Positions 1-8,416 of a DNA stretch of 45,870 bases are shown here, in pieces. The position numbers and the translations under genes are program-made. The stretch is from positions 1 to 45,870 of the forward strand of contig JAGOZU010000017.1 of assembly GCA_018058545.1 (NCBI GenBank), read 5' to 3'. Positions within the stretch are counted from its first letter, which is position 1, and each line of letters opens with the position of its first letter. Under the pieces are notes generated by a model. It searched no databases, was not told the DNA's origin, and saw only the letters and a list, made by a program, of their open reading frames with translations. This DNA is from Promineifilum sp. (lineage in GTDB: Bacteria; Chloroflexota; Anaerolineae; Promineifilales; Promineifilaceae).

Positions 1-190
1 ATGATTTGTCCGCCGTGTCGTATTGATTGAGAAGATCGCGCCGCAACTGGCGGTGAAATTCGACCGACATAGCTGGTATCTCGCCTCTCGTCTTTTCAAG
101 TCTGGCTGCAACCGACAGTAATTCGTCGTCGCGCTCGCCCGCTTCCAGTTGTTCCGACCAATCCCGCAGGTTCATTTTGTTCTCTTTCAT
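1..190 (-). CDS. Partial protein following ECF sigma factor (possible anti-sigma or regulator), cut by window edge
   Basis: An open frame begins with ATG at 190 and runs off the left edge, giving 63 residues rich in charged amino acids (begins MKENKMNLRDWSEQLEAGE). Its ATG overlaps the TGA of the sigma factor gene as ATGA, so the two are translationally coupled. ECF sigma genes are very often followed by their anti-sigma factor or another regulated membrane protein, so that role is inferred from position only. The visible part has no membrane segment and no zinc-binding HxxxCxxC motif. I do not recognise the family. Confidence 0.6.
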   Translation of the reverse strand, partial: MKENKMNLRDWSEQLEAGERDDELLSVAARLEKTRGEIPAMSVEFHRQLRRDLLNQYDTADKS

Positions 191-789
191 CGTTGTTTCC
201 CCTCTATCTCGACCAGATGGCCACGCAGGCGTTCCAAAGCCCGATGCAAGCGCACATAGACCACGTTGCGCGAGCAATCCAGGATTTGGGCCACCTCTTC
301 GGTGGGCAGCTGCTCCAGAAAGCGCAGCGTCAGGACTTCGCGGTCGGTCCGGCTCAGTTCACTCAGAGCCTCGCGCAAGTCCCGGTCGCGCTCGCCGGAT
401 AGAACGGCCGATTCGATGGGCCGCTCTCCGTCGCGCACATCCACGCCTCGTTCCACTGCGTCAATCTCATCGTCGATCGCCAGAGGGCTGAGCCGCTTGT
501 TCCGGCGATAATGCTGGATGATCTCATTGCGGGCGATACGATAGAGCCAGGGCGCGAGACCTATTTTCTCCCAACGAAATCGTCGGATGTGGCGCAGCGC
601 GCTCTCGAAGGTGGCGGCGGTGATATCTTGCGCCGTCGCCACATCGAGTGTCTCGCGGAGGGCATAGCCGTAGATGCGTTCAACGTACCGGTTATATAGC
701 GCGCCGAAGGCTGCCGAATCGTTTTTAGCCCGTTCCACCAGAGCCGCTTCATCCATATTTATGTTAGGGTTCGTGGTAAGTGACGTCAT
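187..789 (-). CDS. RNA polymerase sigma factor, ECF (sigma-70 family)
   Basis: This 200-residue protein has the two-domain layout of ECF sigma factors. A sigma-2 region covers about residues 25-95 (FGALYNRYVERIYGYAL, then APWLYRIARNEIIQHYRRN, the -10 recognition part). A sigma-4 region covers about 135-195 (LSELSRTDREVLTLRFLEQL, then the helix-turn-helix ELPTEEVAQILDCSRNVVYVRL). It directs RNA polymerase to a dedicated set of promoters, usually under a partner anti-sigma factor. ATG 789 is chosen because a TATATA box lies 5 nt upstream with no ribosome site; a later ATG at 756 is possible. The next gene overlaps its stop codon as ATGA and may be its regulator. Confidence 0.93.
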   Translation of the reverse strand: MTSLTTNPNINMDEAALVERAKNDSAAFGALYNRYVERIYGYALRETLDVATAQDITAATFESALRHIRRFRWEKIGLAPWLYRIARNEIIQHYRRNKRLSPLAIDDEIDAVERGVDVRDGERPIESAVLSGERDRDLREALSELSRTDREVLTLRFLEQLPTEEVAQILDCSRNVVYVRLHRALERLRGHLVEIEGKQR

Positions 790-794
790 ACACT

Positions 795-800
795 TATATA
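795..800 (-). promoter_or_regulatory. -10 box of leaderless-type promoter for the ECF sigma gene
   Basis: TATATA on the minus strand ends 5 nt before ATG 789. There is no Shine-Dalgarno between them and no clear -35 box, which suggests a leaderless or near-leaderless transcript. Confidence 0.45.
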
Positions 801-916
801 ACGCCGATGGGGCCGAAATCTTACAGCATTGAGGGGAAGTGGGGAGGAATCGTCTATGGCAGGTTGACCGGGAGTGAACTTTCCGGCCGACCTGCCGCTC
901 TCATGGTTATCGACGG

Positions 917-1327
917 CTACGGCTGCTCGCGAGGAGCTTTCCAGGCCGGCGACTTGTGGACGTGGACGACCTGCCACGCGCCGGTGTTCCGCCGGTGCAG
1001 CACACGGCTCTCATTGTGGAGCGTATGTTTAATCCCATCGGCCGTGGCGATGGAGAGCATAAAAGTGTAGCTGACGACGGCCGTGTCGCCATAAAGTTGC
1101 AGTCGCGGCTCCAGCAGGTCGTAGCGATAGTCGGCGTCCGTTCCCGCCCAACCGTGTTCGATCATAAAGTAATGAAAGTCCAGCCCATCTTGCCGGTGCG
1201 GGGCGACGAACCACTCATATAACGACAGGTCCTCGCCGGTAGTCGCGCGGTACGTTCCGACGTCGCGGGTGAATATGCTGTGTAAATGGCGGTGCAGGAA
1301 GTCCCAAATCTCTTGTTCGGTGGTCAT
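917..1327 (-). CDS. SnoaL/NTF2-like small protein
   Basis: About 136 residues with the pattern of the NTF2-like/SnoaL-like fold: an N-terminal helix (EQEIWDFLHRHLHSIF), a central stretch on a small-molecule pocket, then beta strands ending in AWQVVHVHKSPAW, typical of DUF4440/SnoaL_3-type proteins. Members range from enzymes (isomerases, hydrolases) to association domains, so no reaction can be named. Two ATGs lie 6 nt apart; AGGAG (1334-1338) touches the first and sits 6 nt before the second, so 1327 is chosen over 1333. It appears to be a single-gene unit between the sigma factor and the divergent lipid kinase. Confidence 0.75.
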   Translation of the reverse strand: MTTEQEIWDFLHRHLHSIFTRDVGTYRATTGEDLSLYEWFVAPHRQDGLDFHYFMIEHGWAGTDADYRYDLLEPRLQLYGDTAVVSYTFMLSIATADGIKHTLHNESRVLHRRNTGAWQVVHVHKSPAWKAPREQP

Positions 1328-1549
1328 TATCATCTCCTGATCGAGAAACTATTTACGGGTGGCAACTCCATGGCAGTACCTTCGGACAACCTGCAATGGC
1401 TGCGAAATCCTGGGATACTCTCTATATGAAACGGTGCCCAAATCCCTGGTGAGTATGTCCTGTCCGGGCAATTTGACAAGAGTTACCGGTATAGTCGACA
1501 ATTCCCGCGGGTTCGGCCGGCGACGACAAACCGGGGACGTATTCAATCG

Positions 1550-2551
1550 ATGAAACGAGCGACACTCATTTTTAATCCGCGAGCCGGGCAGCTGACGATG
1601 GCGAGCAAGGTTAAGCCTGTGGCTGACTTCTGGCGCGCTCGCGACTGGCGGGTGACCCTGCGCGCCACCGAGGCTCCCGGCCACGCCACCGAATTGGCCC
1701 GACAGGCGGCCGAGGCGGGGGAAGAGTTGGTGCTGGCTGTCGGCGGCGACGGCACGATGGGCCAGGTCGCCACCGGTCTGGCCGGCAGCCCAACCATCAT
1801 GGCCCCGTTGCCCATCGGCACGTCAAACGCACTGGCCAGAGAGCTTAAATTGCCCCGGCCGCAGTTGCTGGACGCCAAAGCCCCCTTTGAGGCTTCGGAG
1901 GCGCTGATGGCCGGGCGAGTACAATCGATCGATCTGACTCACGTCCAGAGCCACACGGAGACCGGTTACGCACTTCTCTGGACCGGCATCGGCGCGGACG
2001 GTTTTCTTGTCCAGCAAATCGAGCCGCGGCCGGACTGGTCGAAACGCCTGGGACCTATCGGCTACGGCATCCAGATTTTCTCCCTCCTCCATCGCCTTCC
2101 CTCCATGCACGCCGTCGTCCAGGTTGACGACCAGACGCTGGAGGAGGATTTGTTGCTCATTCTCATCAGTACGGCGCGTCTCTATGCCGGGGGATTAATT
2201 GAGTTAAGCGCCGCTTCCCGCTTCGATGACGGCTTGTTCGAGGTGTGGCTCTTTCGCGCCGACTCGATAGCGTCCCGGCTGGAGCCGTCGCGCGCGCCGC
2301 TCATGATCCGCTATCTGACCGAAGTCCAGTTGAAAATGGAACGACAAGACCCCGGCGTCACCACCATCACCGGCAAGCGCGTGGTTATCCAAACCCAACC
2401 CAAAATGCCCTGCCAAACCGACGGCGAATGGGCCGGTTACTCACCCCTCACCTGCGAGATCCGTCCGGGCGCATTGAACCTGCTCGTCCCGCCGGCGGCT
2501 CCCTCGGATCTGTTCCTCAAGCCCGGCATTCCCCTGAGCGAACTCGTCTAG
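1550..2551 (+). CDS. Diacylglycerol/sphingosine kinase-family lipid kinase (YegS/DgkB-like)
   Basis: The 333-residue protein starts with the family hallmark IFNPRAG (7-13), has the nucleotide-binding GGDGT at 65-69 and the PLPIGTSNALARELKLP segment near 87-103, where family members usually show GTxNDFAR. The C-terminal half is the beta-rich domain seen in YegS and DgkB. The family phosphorylates diacylglycerol or related lipids with ATP at the inner membrane face; substrate cannot be told from sequence. The ATG at 1550 has no ribosome site; a TATTCA 4 nt upstream is a weak leaderless candidate. The 216 bases before it back onto the divergent SnoaL-like gene. Confidence 0.9.
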   Translation: MKRATLIFNPRAGQLTMASKVKPVADFWRARDWRVTLRATEAPGHATELARQAAEAGEELVLAVGGDGTMGQVATGLAGSPTIMAPLPIGTSNALARELKLPRPQLLDAKAPFEASEALMAGRVQSIDLTHVQSHTETGYALLWTGIGADGFLVQQIEPRPDWSKRLGPIGYGIQIFSLLHRLPSMHAVVQVDDQTLEEDLLLILISTARLYAGGLIELSAASRFDDGLFEVWLFRADSIASRLEPSRAPLMIRYLTEVQLKMERQDPGVTTITGKRVVIQTQPKMPCQTDGEWAGYSPLTCEIRPGALNLLVPPAAPSDLFLKPGIPLSELV

Positions 2552-2580
2552 CCGGCCCCTCCTGTCCCGATCGGCCACGC

Positions 2581-2608
2581 TTGCAATGTGGTCAACTTGA
2601 CGTAAACT
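2581..2608 (+). promoter_or_regulatory. Promoter of threonine aldolase gene, leaderless type
   Basis: TTGCAA (2581-2586), 16-nt spacer, TAAACT (2603-2608), then 7 nt to the ATG at 2616. No Shine-Dalgarno fits in the gap, so the mRNA probably begins at or next to the start codon. Confidence 0.6.
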
Positions 2609-2615
2609 AGCGGGC

Positions 2616-3662
2616 ATGGACAGAATCGACTTCCGCTCCGACACCGTCAGCTGGCCCACGCCCGCCATGCGTGAGGCAATGGCCACGGCTACTGTCGGCG
2701 ATGACGTTTACGGCGAGGACCCCACCGTCAATCAGCTGGAGGCTCTGGCCGCGGCGAAGGTGGGCAAGGAGGCCGGTCTGTTCGTTGCCAGCGGCACGAT
2801 GGGCAATCTGAGCGCCATCCTGACCCATGCCGGCCGAGGCGATGAGGCGATTCTCGGCGCGGATTGTCATGTGATTTCCTGGGAAGCGGGCAGCATGGCC
2901 GCGCTGGGCGGTGTCTTTCCCCGTCCGTTACCCACGGACGCCTTTGGCCGCATGGATCCCATCGCCGTCGAGAACGCCGTGCGAGAGGATGATCCCCATC
3001 TCCCGCGCACCCGGCTCGTCCTCGTGGAGAATTCCTACGGCGCCAAGCATGGCTATCCCTTGCCGCCGTCCTATTTCGCCGAGATCGAAGCTGTGGCGCG
3101 ACGAAACGGGCTGAGCCTGCACATGGATGGCGCGCGATTGTTCAACGCCGCGGTAGCCCAGAATATCGATGCGGCCGAGATCACTCGTTACGTCGATTCA
3201 GTGACATTTTGCCTCAGCAAGGGTTTGTGCGCGCCCGTCGGCTCGGTACTGTGCGGATCGGCCGATTTTATTCACCGGGCACGTCGCGCCCGCAAATCAT
3301 TGGGTGGCGGAATGCGGCAGGCCGGGATATTGGCCGCGGCCGGTATCGTCGCCCTTAACGACATGGTGGAACGCCTGAGCGACGACCATGCCCATGCCCA
3401 CCTGCTAGCCGAGGGCCTGACCCGAATTCCGGGGATTGTGGTTGATGCCTCAATGGTGCGCACCAACATGGTGTTCTTCGATCTGGCTGACGACGTGCCC
3501 CTTTCACCCCGGGACGTGGCCGAACGCATGCAGGCGAAGGCCAATGTCCGGGTTGGCACGAACGGCCCGCGCGGTTTTCGCGCCGTAACCCATTACTGGA
3601 TCGGCGAAAGCGAAGTTCAAACATTTCTCAGTTCGCTGGAGCACATTTTGGCGCAGGCCTGA
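2616..3662 (+). CDS. ltaE: Low-specificity L-threonine aldolase
   Basis: A fold-type I PLP enzyme of 348 residues that splits L-threonine or allo-threonine to glycine and acetaldehyde in the cytosol. The family signatures are present: DFRSDTVSWPTPAMREAM at the N-terminus, VYGEDPTVNQLE (31-42), His85 in the position that stacks on PLP, the DGARLFNAAV segment (171-180) and the PLP-binding Lys202 in CLSKGLCAPVGS. Length matches the family (330-350). The ATG lies 7 nt behind a -10 box. It makes glycine, the substrate of the gcvH/gcvP products further along this window, although the genes are not adjacent. Confidence 0.93.
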   Translation: MDRIDFRSDTVSWPTPAMREAMATATVGDDVYGEDPTVNQLEALAAAKVGKEAGLFVASGTMGNLSAILTHAGRGDEAILGADCHVISWEAGSMAALGGVFPRPLPTDAFGRMDPIAVENAVREDDPHLPRTRLVLVENSYGAKHGYPLPPSYFAEIEAVARRNGLSLHMDGARLFNAAVAQNIDAAEITRYVDSVTFCLSKGLCAPVGSVLCGSADFIHRARRARKSLGGGMRQAGILAAAGIVALNDMVERLSDDHAHAHLLAEGLTRIPGIVVDASMVRTNMVFFDLADDVPLSPRDVAERMQAKANVRVGTNGPRGFRAVTHYWIGESEVQTFLSSLEHILAQA

Positions 3663-3698
3663 ATAGTCCCGGATTAGGCGAATGGGCAGGAGAGAAGT

Positions 3699-6600
3699 AT
3701 GACCAGCCTTATCGGTCAAACCCTGAACAAACGGTATCGGCTCGACGCATTGCTTGGCGACGGCGGCATGGGAACGGTCTATCGCGCGGCCGATCTTAAC
3801 TTGGAGCGCCAGGTGGCGATCAAGCTGATGCACAGCCACTTCGCCCGCCAGGAAGAGTTTCGCATTCGGCTGATTCAGGAGGCGCGCACAGCCGCCCAAC
3901 TCGACCACCCGTCTATCGTTCGCGTCTATGATTTCGGCGACTCGGAGTCCGGCCTGTTCATCGCCATGGAATACATCGATGGTGGCAGCCTGCGCGATCA
4001 CCTGCGCCGCTTGCAACGACTCCAGAAATATCTGCCGCTCATCCAGTGCCTGCAAATCGCCATTCAGATCGCCGAGGCTCTCGATTACGCCCACACCCGA
4101 AAGATCATCCATCGCGACGTCAAGCCCGGCAACATCATCCTTAAACGGCTGAGCCGCCCCGATGAAGCGGGCACCCAGCCGTTTCGCGCGCTGCTGACCG
4201 ACTTCGGCCTGGTCAAGCTACAGGAAGGAACAAGTCTGACGCAAAGCGGGGCCACCGTCGGCACGCCGACCTATATGTCACCCGAGCAGTGTGAGGGACG
4301 CGAACTCGACGGCCGCACCGATCTTTATTCGTTGGGCGTCGTCCTCTACGAACTAATCGGCAACAGGCTGCCATTTGCCTTCCAAACCCTCACCGAGGCT
4401 ATCTCCGCCCATCGCTCCGGTGTGCAACCGCCGCCGGTCAGCTCCCTGCGACCCGAAGTGCCTCCCATCATCGACTCCCTGTTGGAACGCGCTCTGGCCA
4501 AGGCGCCGGAGGACCGCTTCTCCTCAGGGGCCGTTATGGCCGACGCCCTGCGCAGCGCGTTTGTCGCACTGGAAGGGTTGCCGACACGGGTGATGCTCCA
4601 TCAGGAACTCAACATCCTCGATCAAGTGGCCGAACCGCCCGCCGGTTACGAGTTGCACATTCACACCCCCGGCCATTCAGACAGCATCGTCCCTCTCAAC
4701 CGATCGGTCATCACCCTCGGCCGCAATCTGGACAACGACATCGTCCTTCCGGCCGATGGCGTCTCACGCCACCATACGCGACTCCAGGCGACATCGCTCG
4801 GCTGGGAGGCTGTCGATATGGGCGGCGTCAACGGCACCTGGCTCGATGAACACCGCCTCCGCCCGGAAGAGCCGACCCCATTGGGAGTTGGTTCCTTCTT
4901 GCGCATCGGCCCCTATGAAATGGTTTTGCAAGGGCCGGAAATGCCGCTCGGCGCGGCCGAGGCGGGCCCCAAAGGCGAGGTGATCTCCGCGCCCATCACA
5001 CCCGGATTCACTACCGCGCCACTAGCCCCCGGCGGCTCAACTCCGGCGATGCCGGTCCGGTCTGTAGTGTCCGAGCAGCCGACTCAACCGCCGACATCCC
5101 CCGCCCCTCTCGCCCTCCATATGGCGCGCAACACCATAACCGTGGAACCCGGCCATCGTGTGGAAGTGAAGGTGGATGTCGAGAATCGCGGAGATCAGGA
5201 AGACAAGGTAACGTTGCGAGTGCAGGGCGTCAATCCGGAGTGGGTCGAAGTGCCGGACGACTTCAAGGCTGTCCCCCCGCGCGGGACCGTATCGGTACCT
5301 TTTGCCATCCAGCCCCCGCGCGGTCGTGGTGCGCCATCCGGCCGCCAGCGCCTGCGCATTGAAGTGGTGTCGCAACGCTACCCGGAGGCCAAGGTCGGCA
5401 TCAGCGCCGCTCTGACCGTCGGCGACTTCATCGCCTTCGATGCCGGGATGGAACCGTCGGATTTCCGCCTGCCGGGGCGCACCCTCGTGACAATTCGCAA
5501 CACGGGCAATGCTACAACTGAATTCAAGGTAAGCGGCCGCGATATACAGGATTTCATAAGGTTCCGTGGCGAGCGGGAGGGCATACCGCTTCAGCCAGGC
5601 CAGTCAGCCAATGTAGAACTGGTCCTGGAGCCGCGCCAGAACAACTGGATCGGCGCGGGCGATACCTATCCTTTCGATGTGGAGGTGTCGGCCGCGCGCG
5701 GCGGAAAAAAGACGTTACCCGGCGAGGGCAGCGTTCGCGCCTTCATCCCAACGCCCATGCTCTATGGCTTGCTGTTTCTGCTCACCTTTGCCTGCGTGGT
5801 GGGTTCGGCCGCCCTCGTTTCCAATTGGGGCCGCATCCTGGGTATTGGTGCGACGAGTACCCCCACAGCCACCACCTCCTTTGAACAGCTTGCGGCGACG
5901 CAATCATCCATCGCCATGGCCCAAACGGTTGTCGTGGCCACCCAGAGCGGCGCGGCCACGAACGTCGCCCTGACCGCGGCCGTGGAAGGCGACAGCGACG
6001 GCGACGGCCTGGTCGACACTCAGGAAGCCGTGCTGGGCACCGATCCGAACAATCGCGATACGGACGGCGATGGCTTGAGCGACGGCGACGAGGTGCTCAT
6101 CTATTCCACCGATCCTCGCAATCGGGATACCGACGGCGATATCCTGACCGACTATGACGAGGTGATGATCCATAAAACCAACCCTCGGCTGGCTGATACC
6201 GATGGCGACGGGATCCCGGACGGGCTTGAGGTCGCGCAGGGCACAGACCCGCTCGTTCCAAACCCGCCGACGGCCACGATCCCCGCGCCGACGCAAATAG
6301 TACAACCAACCTGGACGCCCATCCCACCGGCACCTCAGCCCACAGCGGTTCCAACAACCATTATCTTGCCCACGGCGACATGGACGCCACTACCACCGCC
6401 AACGGCGACGACTGCAGCTCCCGCAACCATTGCGCCGCCGCCCTCGGTGGCCGCGCTGAGTTGCGTCACCGCACCACCGGTACTTGATGGAGTGCTCAAT
6501 GTCGGCTCGGAGTGGCCGAGCGCGCCGATGTTCACCTTCCAGTCCGCCGTGGCCGGGGCTGAGAGAGCCGTACACGTCTATGGCGCACGCAATGGCGGGC

Positions 6601-7016
6601 AGATCTATTTCGCCTATCTGATCAACGACAACGTCAACGAGATATCGGATGCCGCCCGGCTATATATCGACACGACCAACAATGGCGGCGATCCGGACAC
6701 AGCCGATCGCTTCTTCCAGGTCAATCGCAACGGCGACCGCCTCATCTGGTCGGGTATCGGCAGCAATGCCGACGGCCAGGCCTGGAACAGCAACTACGCC
6801 TCGACCAATTGGTCGGTCGCGGTGGGCGCGCCCAATGGCGGCCAATGGGTGGCTGAGTTCTCTATCGACGCCGCGGCCGAACTTGGCGCCCTGACCAATC
6901 CTTTCGGTCTGATGGCAGAGGTATACTTCACCGGTGATACGGCCGCATTCCCCTCGGCGGCCTCAGCCACCCAGGCAAACACCTGGGGAGACATCGGCAA
7001 TCCGGCATGTCCGTGA
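3699..7016 (+). CDS. Membrane Ser/Thr protein kinase with FHA, Ig-like, Ca-repeat and CBM9-like domains
   Basis: A 1105-residue mosaic protein. Residues 13-290 form a Hanks-type kinase with an intact active site (glycine loop GDGGMGTVY at 20-28, Lys42, HRD 138-140, Asn145, DFG 168-170, then GTPTYMSPEQ). Residues 317-410 are an FHA domain (GRN 341-343, SRHH 356-359, NGT 378-380) that binds phosphothreonine. After a Pro-rich linker come two Ig-like regions (about 475-575 and 575-685), one membrane helix (686-708), then aspartate-rich thrombospondin-3/EF-like repeats (764-850, DSDGDGLVD, DTDGDGLSD, DTDGDGIPD), a Pro/Thr linker and a C-terminal domain (921-1105) resembling the family 9 carbohydrate-binding fold. 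The order predicts cytoplasmic kinase and FHA parts, but the Ig-like regions lie before the only helix. AGGAG precedes ATG 3699. Confidence 0.9.
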   Translation: MTSLIGQTLNKRYRLDALLGDGGMGTVYRAADLNLERQVAIKLMHSHFARQEEFRIRLIQEARTAAQLDHPSIVRVYDFGDSESGLFIAMEYIDGGSLRDHLRRLQRLQKYLPLIQCLQIAIQIAEALDYAHTRKIIHRDVKPGNIILKRLSRPDEAGTQPFRALLTDFGLVKLQEGTSLTQSGATVGTPTYMSPEQCEGRELDGRTDLYSLGVVLYELIGNRLPFAFQTLTEAISAHRSGVQPPPVSSLRPEVPPIIDSLLERALAKAPEDRFSSGAVMADALRSAFVALEGLPTRVMLHQELNILDQVAEPPAGYELHIHTPGHSDSIVPLNRSVITLGRNLDNDIVLPADGVSRHHTRLQATSLGWEAVDMGGVNGTWLDEHRLRPEEPTPLGVGSFLRIGPYEMVLQGPEMPLGAAEAGPKGEVISAPITPGFTTAPLAPGGSTPAMPVRSVVSEQPTQPPTSPAPLALHMARNTITVEPGHRVEVKVDVENRGDQEDKVTLRVQGVNPEWVEVPDDFKAVPPRGTVSVPFAIQPPRGRGAPSGRQRLRIEVVSQRYPEAKVGISAALTVGDFIAFDAGMEPSDFRLPGRTLVTIRNTGNATTEFKVSGRDIQDFIRFRGEREGIPLQPGQSANVELVLEPRQNNWIGAGDTYPFDVEVSAARGGKKTLPGEGSVRAFIPTPMLYGLLFLLTFACVVGSAALVSNWGRILGIGATSTPTATTSFEQLAATQSSIAMAQTVVVATQSGAATNVALTAAVEGDSDGDGLVDTQEAVLGTDPNNRDTDGDGLSDGDEVLIYSTDPRNRDTDGDILTDYDEVMIHKTNPRLADTDGDGIPDGLEVAQGTDPLVPNPPTATIPAPTQIVQPTWTPIPPAPQPTAVPTTIILPTATWTPLPPPTATTAAPATIAPPPSVAALSCVTAPPVLDGVLNVGSEWPSAPMFTFQSAVAGAERAVHVYGARNGGQIYFAYLINDNVNEISDAARLYIDTTNNGGDPDTADRFFQVNRNGDRLIWSGIGSNADGQAWNSNYASTNWSVAVGAPNGGQWVAEFSIDAAAELGALTNPFGLMAEVYFTGDTAAFPSAASATQANTWGDIGNPACP

Positions 7017-7045
7017 TCGGTTGAGTTTTCACCCCAATCCACAGT

Positions 7046-7081
7046 CTCCCGTCGCGTTCACTGACGGCGGGAGATATTTTT
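7046..7081 (+). terminator. Rho-independent terminator after the kinase gene
   Basis: A 9-bp stem (7046-7054 with 7065-7073, one G-T pair) around a 10-nt loop is followed by ATATTTTT. It lies 30 nt after the kinase stop and ends just before the MFS promoter -10 box. Confidence 0.75.
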
Positions 7082-7089
7082 GCTAGAGT
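7061..7089 (+). promoter_or_regulatory. Promoter of MFS transporter gene, leaderless type
   Basis: CTGACG (7061-7066), 17-nt spacer, TAGAGT (7084-7089), then 8 nt to ATG 7098. The -35 box overlaps the upstream terminator stem. Confidence 0.5.
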
Positions 7090-7097
7090 CTGGGATT

Positions 7098-8336
7098 ATG
7101 CAGATATCGATCGACGATCTCGCCCCCGGTGCCCGCAAGCGGGGGCTTCACACCGTCTTCATCATCACCTTCCTGATGCACGCGGGCTTCTTCCTCATCA
7201 TTCCCCTGGTCTCGCTTCACTACGTCGACCGGTTGGGTTGGGCAGCCGCGTTCATCGGCCTTGTACTGGCCATTCGCCAGTTTGCCCAACAGGGTCTGAC
7301 GGTATTCGGTGGGGCGCTGGCTGACCGGGTTGGGCCAAAACGATTGATCCTGGCTGGAGTGCTGATCCGCGCCATCAGCTTCGTCGTCATGGGGTATGCT
7401 GCTGTCCCTTGGGTCTTGATGGTGTCGGGCATCCTGGCGGCCATCGGCGGGGCGCTCTTCGACGCGCCGCAGCGAGCCACTCTGGCCACGTTGGCTCCCG
7501 AAGATCAACTGAATGATCTTTACGGCCGGCTAGGCATCTTGCAAAACGTCGCCCGCGCCGTCGGCCCGCTCATCGGCGCTTACCTCATCCGCTATGACTT
7601 CCAGGTTGTGGGGCTTGGCTCGGCGGCGTTCTTCTTGTTGGCATTCTTCATTACCTTGGCCTTTTTGCCAGCGGTGAGCGTCTGCACCACCACGCAGTCG
7701 GTTCGCGCCGGGTTGAGTATGGCTCTGCGTGACAACGCCTTCGTCATCTTCACTGTCTTGCTCATGGGTTTCTGGTTCATGTGGGTGCAACTGTCCATCG
7801 CCATGCCCCTCCAGATAAAACACCTGACGGGTACCGACACCAGCGTGGGCATCATGTTCACCGTCAGCGCCGTGCTATCGATCGTGTTGCAGGTTCCGGC
7901 CCTCGATCTGGCGCAACGCTTCATGCGGCCGATGCTCATCATCGTCGCCGGGATGGTCTTCATCGCCTTCGGGATGGCGCTGATAGCCGCCGGGAGCGGG
8001 TTGCTCCTGTTCTATGTCGGTCTGTTTTTCTTCTCCCTTGGCTCGGTTCTGGCCACACCCAGCACGCAGACGGTGACGGCGCAGATGGCCGACGATCGGG
8101 CGCGCGGGGCATACTTCGGCGTCGGCTCGCTCTCGATGGCCGTCGGCGGCGGCCTGGGGCACTTCCTGGGTGGGGCGCTGATCGATGTTGCTGCCCGTCA
8201 ACAGACGCCCGCGCTGCCGTGGCTGATTTTCGCCGGCGTGGGCTTCGTATCGGCCGCCGGCTTGCTCGTCTTCTATTGGTCACACCGAACAGACCCCATT
8301 CGCCCATTACCCCGTGCGGCCGTCTCCGGCGACTAA
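7098..8336 (+). CDS. Major facilitator superfamily transporter
   Basis: A polytopic membrane protein of 412 residues with about 12 predicted helices and the MFS loop motif between helices 2 and 3 (GGALADRVGPKRLIL), repeated in weaker form in the second half. It resembles the drug-efflux (DHA1) branch, though the substrate cannot be assigned. I start at ATG 7098, 8 nt after a TAGAGT box, rather than TTG 7080: the GGGAG that looks like a ribosome site for the TTG is the right arm of the terminator of the previous gene. It appears monocistronic and converges on the YhfC-like gene. Confidence 0.88.
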   Translation: MQISIDDLAPGARKRGLHTVFIITFLMHAGFFLIIPLVSLHYVDRLGWAAAFIGLVLAIRQFAQQGLTVFGGALADRVGPKRLILAGVLIRAISFVVMGYAAVPWVLMVSGILAAIGGALFDAPQRATLATLAPEDQLNDLYGRLGILQNVARAVGPLIGAYLIRYDFQVVGLGSAAFFLLAFFITLAFLPAVSVCTTTQSVRAGLSMALRDNAFVIFTVLLMGFWFMWVQLSIAMPLQIKHLTGTDTSVGIMFTVSAVLSIVLQVPALDLAQRFMRPMLIIVAGMVFIAFGMALIAAGSGLLLFYVGLFFFSLGSVLATPSTQTVTAQMADDRARGAYFGVGSLSMAVGGGLGHFLGGALIDVAARQQTPALPWLIFAGVGFVSAAGLLVFYWSHRTDPIRPLPRAAVSGD

Positions 8337-8344
8337 TACCGAAT

Positions 8345-8370
8345 AAAAAAGCCGTCTCCAGCGAGACGGC
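8345..8370 (-). terminator. Rho-independent terminator of the YhfC-like gene
   Basis: Perfect 8-bp stem (8351-8358 with 8363-8370), 4-nt loop CAGC, followed on the minus strand by TTTTTTATT. There is no T-run in the plus direction, so it mainly serves the minus-strand gene. Confidence 0.85.
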
Positions 8371-8416
8371 CCCTGTTAATTCCCCAGGACTTATTCAGCC
8401 GGGCGAGCCCCGGATT

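Noticed and set aside
1473-1495. TTGACA and TATAGT upstream of the lipid kinase gene
   Set aside because: The spacer is only 11 nt, too short for a sigma-70 type promoter.
7069-7082. GGGAG before a TTG start for the MFS gene
   Set aside because: The GGGAG is the right arm of the terminator of the kinase gene; ATG 7098 behind TAGAGT fits better.
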